A DNA stretch of 64,000 nt. It comes from Primula veris. Taxonomy: Eukaryota > Streptophyta > Magnoliopsida > Ericales > Primulaceae. Numbering within the stretch: the stretch's first letter is position 1; each line of letters opens with the position of its first letter. A model generated the notes under the pieces. The model saw only the letters and a program-made list of their open reading frames with translations, was not told the origin of the DNA and made no database searches. A program made the translations under genes and the position numbers. Shown piece by piece: positions 57,001-64,000 of this stretch. Location of the stretch: NCBI GenBank assembly GCA_963682055.1, contig OY821744.1, forward strand, positions 9,588,835 through 9,652,834, read 5' to 3'.

Positions 57001-58487
57001 AATTTATGAATCCTATTATGTTGCTTTAACAAAATTGCAGATTATCAATAAGGACGGTGGGCTAGTACTGAGAGATGGGTTTGAAGGAGGAAGAACATGG
57101 GCATGTGAAGTTGGTTCTCGAAATATGCTCTGTCCTATCATAGTTGAGGATCTGAATCAACCCCGTCAAATGCTTATTGAGGTGGCTGGTTTAATCTTCA
57201 AAACTATGCTTTCTTTCCCAGTGATTCACCATATAAAGTTGTAAATCATATATGTTTAACTAACCGTTATTGTGATTGTTTCTGTAACAGATGCTCTGTG
57301 AGGACCGTGGATTATTTCTAGAAATAGCTGACGTCATTAGAGGAATGGGATTAACCATTCTGAAGGGAGTTATGGAAAAACAAAATAATAAGATCTGGGC
57401 ACAGTTTGTAGTAGAGGTAACAGCAGTGACATCAAATTTAACTTAATTTACCATTTAAACTTGAGAGGAATTATCAAATACATACCCTTGTAGTTTGAGT
57501 TGAGCTTTATAAACATCCCACACCGTTGAATTTTACTCAAAGACATCCCTTGAAATTTCAAAATACATTATTTACCCCTCTAAAGTTTATTTCTAAGTTT
57601 AAGGAATAAAAAATGTATTTAGCCTTCCTTGGTTTCTCTTCCACAAATTAAAATCGTTGTTGAATTAGATCTAAACTTGCAGAAATAGTTGTTTATACAA
57701 ATAAATACTTTTTTGTGCATTATAAGTTAAAAGAACGTTCCTTTACTCCTTGAACCATCAAAAAGAATAATACATTTTGGGTAAGAATGATATTATTATT
57801 GGTTAGATTTTTTTTACACCCTCCTTCACATAAAATTGTCCAATTTGGTTTCAATTGTTTTTTTGTTCTGCCTCAATTGTGTTCATATTCGTTTGTATTA
57901 AGCCTTTCTAGACCTGAACTTTGAGTTTACATTCCTAAACCTAACGCCGTTAGGTTTTCCTTTGAATAGAAGTAATTTCTAAAACAATTTTCCTCCCCTA
58001 TTAATCATGTCTTCCCCACAAACTTATTTCTAATATTCCCATTTAAAGTTAATTATGTAGTTATAATATATTTTTACAAGTACTTTTACTTTTATATTTA
58101 ACGGAAAAATTAATGGCGTTAGGTTGAGGACGAAAAGTGTATAATTGGTCGTCTGAACTGCATAATAGAATGTTTAACAAAAGCAAGACATGCAACATAT
58201 GTTAGGAACTTAAAAGTAAAACTAGCCCTTCTTAATTTCATCATTCTTCTTTTGTTGCTGTTATTTTTGGATCATTAACCTCTTTCTAAATGATAGTATT
58301 TGATGAGTTGTTCTATGTGCAGGCTGACAGGGACGTAACGAGGATGGAGATATTTCTATCTCTAGTCCACCTCTTTGAGCAAACTATCAATAGTATGCCA
58401 TCACCATGCACTGGGATTGATAGTAGTTCAATATCTCTTCACCAAGGGGCTTCTATACCAGCAACCGGTAGGCCTAGCTCCTTGTAA
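51017..58487 (+). CDS. LHW: LONESOME HIGHWAY-type atypical bHLH transcription factor, 10 exons
   Basis: Exons: 51017-51111, 53416-53637, 53754-53835, 54081-54122, 54199-54258, 55218-56537, 56621-56722, 57041-57181, 57291-57416, 58323-58487. The total is 2355 nt, 784 aa. The N-terminus MGYLLKEALKTLCGVNQWSY and KIACQNP is the LHW signature, and residues 1 to about 165 are the bHLH-MYC N-terminal domain. A Ser/Asn-rich middle includes LLDAVVSKLNSS and YGSQVSSWVEQ, both LHW-like. The bHLH is about residues 582-641: RPRPKDRQMIQDRMKELREI, then VPNGSKLSIDALLERTIKHM, with an atypical basic region. A C-terminal ACT-like dimerisation region follows (MLCEDRGLFLEIADVIRGMG). In Arabidopsis LHW pairs with TMO5-type bHLH proteins to drive periclinal divisions and cytokinin synthesis in vascular tissue. 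At 784 aa it is somewhat longer than Arabidopsis LHW (about 650 aa), mostly in the middle. Start chosen by family match. Confidence 0.95.
51125..52025 (+). repeat. Degenerate ~170-bp tandem repeat in LHW intron 1
   Basis: About six copies of a unit containing 'gggaaagttttgtggagggt', 'aaagttgggttgtcttgcat', 'gggttgtttggttgcatatt' and 'ttaagcaaataaggtgga' begin right after the 5' splice site. Copies differ by substitutions and small deletions; one or two are shorter. T-rich text separates them. Confidence 0.8.
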
Positions 58488-60112
58488 CCAAGTGGCTTCT
58501 ATACCAGCAGTGAATAAAACCATGTAACAGAGGGTGTGTGGATATGTACGTAACAAACGGAGGGTGTGTACATGTTGAGAGCAATCCCTCTTTTGGGTTT
58601 GCAGTGATTAACATGATCGGAACCTGGTTAACAACTAAAGTTTGATTAGTTTGTTTTAAGAGATGAAGGGATTGTTTTAGCAAGTGTTGTTTACCTTTGT
58701 TGTTGGTACAATTTGTTTAGAATTGGTTGTGGTTTCCTTCATATTGTTTGCTCTTCATGTTTTCTCCAACTTTTGTATAGAATACTATTGCTCATGAATT
58801 GATAAAAGGGTTAATTTTCAAATCTGTGAAATCTATTTCTAATACTCCAGTTAGTACGGTAACCATTGCAAATTTCCTTGTATCTCTGCAGTGTACTACC
58901 ACATGAGTTCTTATGGAATGTCTCTCATTTTGAAAGTAGTATAGAGGACTGTATTTCAGCAATATTACACGAGTTCTTATGCGTGTTCCTCATTTTCGCA
59001 GTCATATCAGAGTTCATGAACTTTTGGAATGTCTTAAATTCGCAGCTATTACTTTGCATGAGATTTCTTCTATTCACAGTCATATCCGAGCATTTCCTTT
59101 TATTTTAATGCAGAAAACACAGAATCGGGAATTCATGAACTGTACTTGGCACCAATGGAAGATTTAGTTATAGTTCTTGAAAGCAATCCGCAATCCTACT
59201 TAATAGTGCATTTGTAATCGTATACTTATCTTCAAATATCAACACATTGCACATTAGATTTTCAGAAAGTCTCAATTTTGCTGTGCTACTGGAGGACATA
59301 AAATCTCGTGAATGTCTCTACAGTTTGCAGTATCAGTGCTAACACAAATAGTTGTGGAGTCTCATCTTGGCAGCATTTTGGTTTTACTCCAAAGCAGAGG
59401 CAACAGAATCAAGGACTTGGCAGAAACAAGATTTACTATAAATGTTACACTTATTCTACAGTTCCAGTTAAAAAGCCGCAGGACATGCCTGATAAACAGT
59501 ATACTAGTTTCTTCAGAATAAGCATAGTAACCGTAGAACACCTACTGATATGGATGTTTCAGTTAAGTTTGTCCCTTTAACATTTTCTACATAATTTGAT
59601 ATGAAAGAAATTTATTGTACAAGTAAAAACTGGTTCCACATACTGTACACAACTAAATGTACATAAAAACTTTAAGAACCTTTAATGCTGCTCATCATAC
59701 ACATGGTTGCTCTGCTGACTCGATGCCTCTAGGGGTAGCTGGCTCGACGTTTACCATGATCAACGTACTAGCATGCTCAGATGCAGACAATACTAGTTTA
59801 ATAATAATATAACTGTGGAGCAAAATTTCTTTATTTCGGTACTAATTTTGAACTTTAGAAAAATAAAATTCTGCTTATTTGCGGTTAGTAAAAAGCTATG
59901 TGCATCAAACTTGAGACTTCTAGTCTTTTCAGGCTGGATAACCCCCAAACCACAGCCTACAACAAAATGCATTGTCTGATAAACAAAAAATCAGAGCTCA
60001 CAATGCAAGTCAATTACTCAATAAGCCCTAATTATCTAGAACTCAGCACTATTTAAATCTAATACTGTAAATCTGGAACCAGCATAATCTCTAAAGCTGA
60101 GTAACACTACTG
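58488..60112. other. LHW 3' flank with degenerate short repeats
   Basis: No gene was recognised. About 58895-59100 holds roughly three diverged copies of a 65-85-bp unit (CATGAGTTCTTATGGAATGT, CACGAGTTCTTATGCGTGTT, then TGCATGAGATTTCTTCTATT with CAGTCATATCCGAG). Open frames at 59308-59580 match nothing I know. Confidence 0.45.
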
Positions 60113-60265
60113 TGAACCCAGTTCACTATTATTTAGGGTGTGCCACCCACTAAAAACCTAACACCTATTAATGAACCCAAATATAACTACCCTAAAATTA
60201 ATTCAAAATTAAAACTAAAAAATCCTATTGGTTGGCACACCCTAATTAATAGTGGGCCGGGTTCA
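60113..60265. mobile_element. MITE, ~153 bp, between convergent LHW and UEV1 genes
   Basis: Terminal inverted repeats of about 38 bp: TGAACCCAGTTCACTATTAT then TTAGGGTGTGCCACCCA on the left, and on the right the reverse complement reads TGAACCCGGCCCACTATTAA then TTAGGGTGTGCCAACCA. No coding frame. A clear target duplication was not found, so the superfamily is undecided. Confidence 0.75.
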
Positions 60266-60635
60266 TATAATTGTTTTTCCTAAAGCTGGGCAATAACTCG
60301 AAAGATCATCCCTGTGATGGTTTTGCAAACATGATCCGCATTTATGAGCGTGCTGTGTGTTGTGTAGGCAGATGAGAGAAAAGAAACGTACAAAATGATT
60401 CACACTGATATTTATAATTACCAACGGATGTTTAACACCACCGACCAATCCCATTCACAAATTTTGCTCAAACGAACCACACATAAAAGCATAGGATATG
60501 CATCAAACGAGAATAGCCAAATTTTCACTTAGACAAGACACGGTTTAACAGCTACATTTTGTAGGTAATAAAACCAGTCTATAACATTACCATATTTCTA
60601 GGAGAATTAGAAGCTTATATAGAATAATCCCACGC

Positions 60636-63371
60636 CTAGAAGTGGGTACCCTCAGGAGGTTGAACAAGCTTTCGGTTGTGTGGTGCTGACATTTCTTTAC
60701 GTATCTGCGTAAGTATGTCTTCCATGGTGTACTCCCTCTGCCAATTTGTAAGCATACCAAATTTTTTCCCTTCAACCTGTTACCATGAAGATATAAGAGA
60801 CATTATTTGAATCTAAAAAGGGCCCTTTTATTTCCTTAAAGAAAAAGGGTCTTTGCTCAAAAAAAACTTCTGTTCATTTTTTAGAAAACGTTAAATAAAA
60901 AAGACGATTTTTTTAAAAGTGCTTTTTAAGTTTATTTTTAAATTATGACTTATACAAAAAGTCTAAAAAGACAACATTTTTCAATAAGAAATACATGCTA
61001 CGGGGTTTTAAGAATGTCATTTTAATAAACATAAAGCTTATTGCTCTTTTAACAACAAAAAGTTAATACGCCAAGCTGTCATCCAAATGTAACATTGTTT
61101 AAAGAAAGAAAGCTTAAAAGCTTCCGACAAGCAAGACTAAAGTTGATGAGAAAAAAATCTTTTCCATAGAAATACTAAATTCAAATATCTTTCACAAAGT
61201 CGTCTAGAGTAGAAGCTTCAATTACTGGGGCTGTCATTAGTTCATTATGCTAAGAGGTAAGAACAGTATGTACGTGCACTAATATAATTCTAATAGAAAA
61301 TATTACAATCCAAATAATGTTGTATATGATAAAAGTTCAAACGAAAATGCATTACCAGTCCTGTCTCGTGGTTTACACATGTCATGTTGATTCGAGAATG
61401 GAAACGAACGGTGGGAGGCTTTTCAGGGTAGTCTTTATCACAGAACAACTTCAATGTATAAATACGCCCTTCATGTACAGTCTAAAAAGAAAAAAAATTG
61501 AGAAACGAATATGGACATTATGTGTTCTATTTCATTAAAAGTTTCTGATAAATGGACAGAGAGATCGAGAGAAATGGGAGAGCAATGAGGTGGATAAGAG
61601 TATCATGGGGCATCAAAATAACCAACTACAAAAGTGTTTAATTCAGTACAACCCATGATCTTAATTTCTACAAGTAGGTACAACTTCTGCAAGTTATATA
61701 CACAATTAGACGGGGTTAATCTACATCTAACAGACCCGCTGGGTTTCCTTGTCAATGAACACATCAGGAAAGAAAACTTCACACTCTATGACCCGTTATA
61801 TCAACAGAGTTGTAATTTTAAACATCAAAATTTTGATAAACCTCAGATGTATGATAGTATTACTGTTTACTAATTTCTACAATAAATTTCAGCTCTTCCT
61901 TGTCAGAAGGCCTCATGAAGAAAATAGTGTTGAATTTTAAGAGTATATATAATTTGGAAAGAGAAGTTTATTTCTTATATTGAATGAGTACATAGCAGCC
62001 CTTTTATAGGCTAGTTGAGCTTGTACATACTTCAACTTCTACATGCTTCTACATGATCTACACACTTCTATATGTAATGCTCTTCTGACTAACTAACTAC
62101 TAATTAATTAATAACAGTAACAATTAACTTCTCTGCTTATAATCTGACAAATAGCAATGATCTTTACACAACAATTTACCCCAAATTAATGCCATTCATC
62201 AACAAATGAAAAGAGAACTCTACGGCTTGGGTCCCCAAAGTTTTTAATTAATTGCTTTAATACTCATCTAAAACCAATAGACAACTGCCAAGTCATGGAG
62301 TGCATCAATTCAGGGTAAATTGGGAGTGCAATAATTATTTCTCTGAAGATAAAGGTGAAAAACACTCAAAGTAGAGTTGATAAAAGAACTTCATCATGAA
62401 GCAGTGCCATGTTTTTTCGGATAGAAATAAATACGAACATATGGGAGTACTAATAGGGATAGGAGGAACACAAGGACCACAAACCATAATAGTTTCCATT
62501 CTAAACAAATTCTACAACACAGATCTAGTGACCTCCAATAAGTATTCCACTCCAAACGTTAGCAAGTAATCATAAAAGTGAAGGATCATCAGCACAAATA
62601 GATTAGCACTACATTTGATGTAAGTTCATTTGTTTTTTTTCCTTGCTAACGTATATATAAGGATCCAAGAACTGATCAGTTAGGTGCGATCTTGTTTAAA
62701 GAAACCGCCTTTATACCATTCAGATCAACCATTACAATCTTACAAAAGATGAAAGAGTATGGGACAAAGAGCGAGCAAGACCTTTAATCTAAAGAAAAAA
62801 AGAAAACTAAGCTAGTCAAGAAGAAAGAATGAAATTTTTCTACATTTCAAATTCACTATTTCACCTTACAAATACGTAAGAAAAGACAGTCATCACTAGT
62901 GTACGTTTACTACTTTAATTAGGGAAAAAAAAAACATGCGCAAAAACAATTTCAAGAATACCCCACAAGGCCATAGCCCAAAATTAAACTTTACAGACCA
63001 ATGGTTTTGAAATGGAACTTCTGTGCACTAAACTTCAAGCAAGACCCATTATTCGAAATAATCAGACAACTTGTGAAATATTTCACTCATGAAGGGGGGA
63101 AAGTAATTTAGTCGGCAACCAATAGAGCCAATCCCAAGCATACCCACATCACGAATTGATAATAATCTAAAAGAGTTAACAGATGAATAAGATAAAGAAA
63201 AGAAATAGAAATGGGGTTATAAGTTCGTTACATTATGAGGACCAATTATGGTACCGGTCCAAGATCGCATATAGATATCGTCAGCATCATCCATTCCATA
63301 GCTCACTGAACCATCTCCAATTCCCTTCTCGCCACGTTCAAGTTCCTCAAGCAATCTGAAATTCCTAGGAA
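60636..63371 (-). CDS. UEV1: UEV1 (Mms2-like ubiquitin-conjugating enzyme variant), first exon outside or unseen
   Basis: Three exons on the minus strand, 63371-63232, 61481-61356 and 60776-60636, give [20 protein letters not shown] onward, then [35 protein letters not shown] and [13 protein letters not shown], ending [12 protein letters not shown]. Phases fit, and the first visible exon needs one base from upstream. About 135 residues are visible of a usual ~145. The fold is UBC-like but has no catalytic Cys, as in all UEVs. UEV1/MMZ proteins pair with UBC13 to build Lys63-linked ubiquitin chains in DNA-damage tolerance and signalling. The end PPEGTHF without a CaaX box matches the UEV1C/UEV1D type rather than prenylated UEV1A/B. 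The short first exon (about 11 codons) was not found in 63372-64000. The gene converges with LHW, with about 2.1 kb between stop codons. Confidence 0.93.
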
Positions 63372-64000
63372 CTAAAAGAACAACAACAAAATAAAAAACT
63401 AGCTTAGTAAATACTAAGTCAGGTGTTTGAATATTAGTACCTCTTTTACGGTAGAAACTATATAATGTCGAATCCAAAGCCAAATGAGCTTAAGAAATTT
63501 TGAAATAAGGTACATAACACAATTATAAACATGATTCATTTCTATAACTAGCTCATTGAAAAATTATCATAGAAACTGACTAACAAGCAAAATGAAAGTC
63601 ATGCTTGTAACTAAAGTTTTAGACGACAAAAATGAAACCCGAAATTGACAACTCACTCTGAAGCAACTTCATCAATTAGAACCTGTACCACAGGTTAGGA
63701 GCCATATCTACACCAACTTAAAGCTCCTTTTTTTACATCATCTTTACTAAAGAAAAGAAGCTCCAGCCAGATCATATCTTGCCGTTAAACAATAGCAATA
63801 AAAATATTTCAATAAAAAAACTTTTGAAACGCCCATCTCATCTTCCTAGTAACAATCACATTGCTTTCTTCTGCTCTCAAAAAGCCTAAGTTCTTAATTT
63901 TGTAATAAAGCACAATCTAGATTACACCATACCATTTTTCCGAAATAATATCACTCCGCAAAAGTAGTGTTTGACTATTCAACCAACAATTTAGCAATGA
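63372..64000 (-). other. UEV1 first intron or upstream region
   Basis: No exon encoding the usual 10-12-residue N-terminus was found here on the minus strand. The sequence is AT-rich with no other recognisable feature. The first exon most likely lies beyond the window. Confidence 0.5.

Overview
The window is nuclear DNA from a flowering plant. Long GT-AG introns, AT-rich intergenic DNA, plant-only gene families and many plant-type miniature transposons all point that way, and a plastid accD fragment sits inside an intron. The genes are eudicot-like. I cannot name the species from sequence alone.

Layout. (1) 39-1265, + strand: last two exons of an IQ67-domain (IQD) protein gene. (2) 1266-7500: no gene seen; Stowaway-like MITEs, a ~950-bp foldback element and a possible organelle-derived patch. 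(3) 7820-24355, + strand: a complete 21-exon BSL2/BSL3-type Kelch-repeat Ser/Thr phosphatase gene (981 aa, brassinosteroid signalling). Its introns hold a minisatellite, a complete TRIM retrotransposon with target-site duplication, and a decayed antisense plastid accD fragment. (4) 24356-31085: no gene seen; Tourist-like and Stowaway-like MITEs and short tandem duplications. (5) 31227-32432, + strand: an intronless PUB22/23/24-type U-box E3 ligase. (6) 33329-35675: a LINE remnant on the minus strand interrupted by a CACTA-type MITE and a MULE-like foldback element. (7) 35676-49600: gene-poor; a long imperfect hairpin downstream of a TATA box that may be a MIRNA-like locus, a second LINE RNase H scrap and a CACTA MITE. 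(8) 51017-58487, + strand: a complete 10-exon LONESOME HIGHWAY (LHW)-type atypical bHLH gene (784 aa) with two upstream ORFs in its presumed leader and a 3 x 157-bp tandem array upstream. (9) 60636-63371, - strand, convergent with LHW: a UEV1 (Mms2-like ubiquitin-conjugating enzyme variant) gene lacking its first small exon in this window.

Exon junctions were worked out by hand from GT/AG borders and reading-frame phase. Phases add up through all 21 BSL exons, all 10 LHW exons and the visible UEV1 and IQD exons. The genes do not form a pathway cluster, as is normal for a plant chromosome. They touch signalling (BSL), calmodulin/microtubule scaffolding (IQD), ubiquitination (PUB, UEV1) and vascular development (LHW). 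No CRISPR array, rRNA or tRNA gene was seen.
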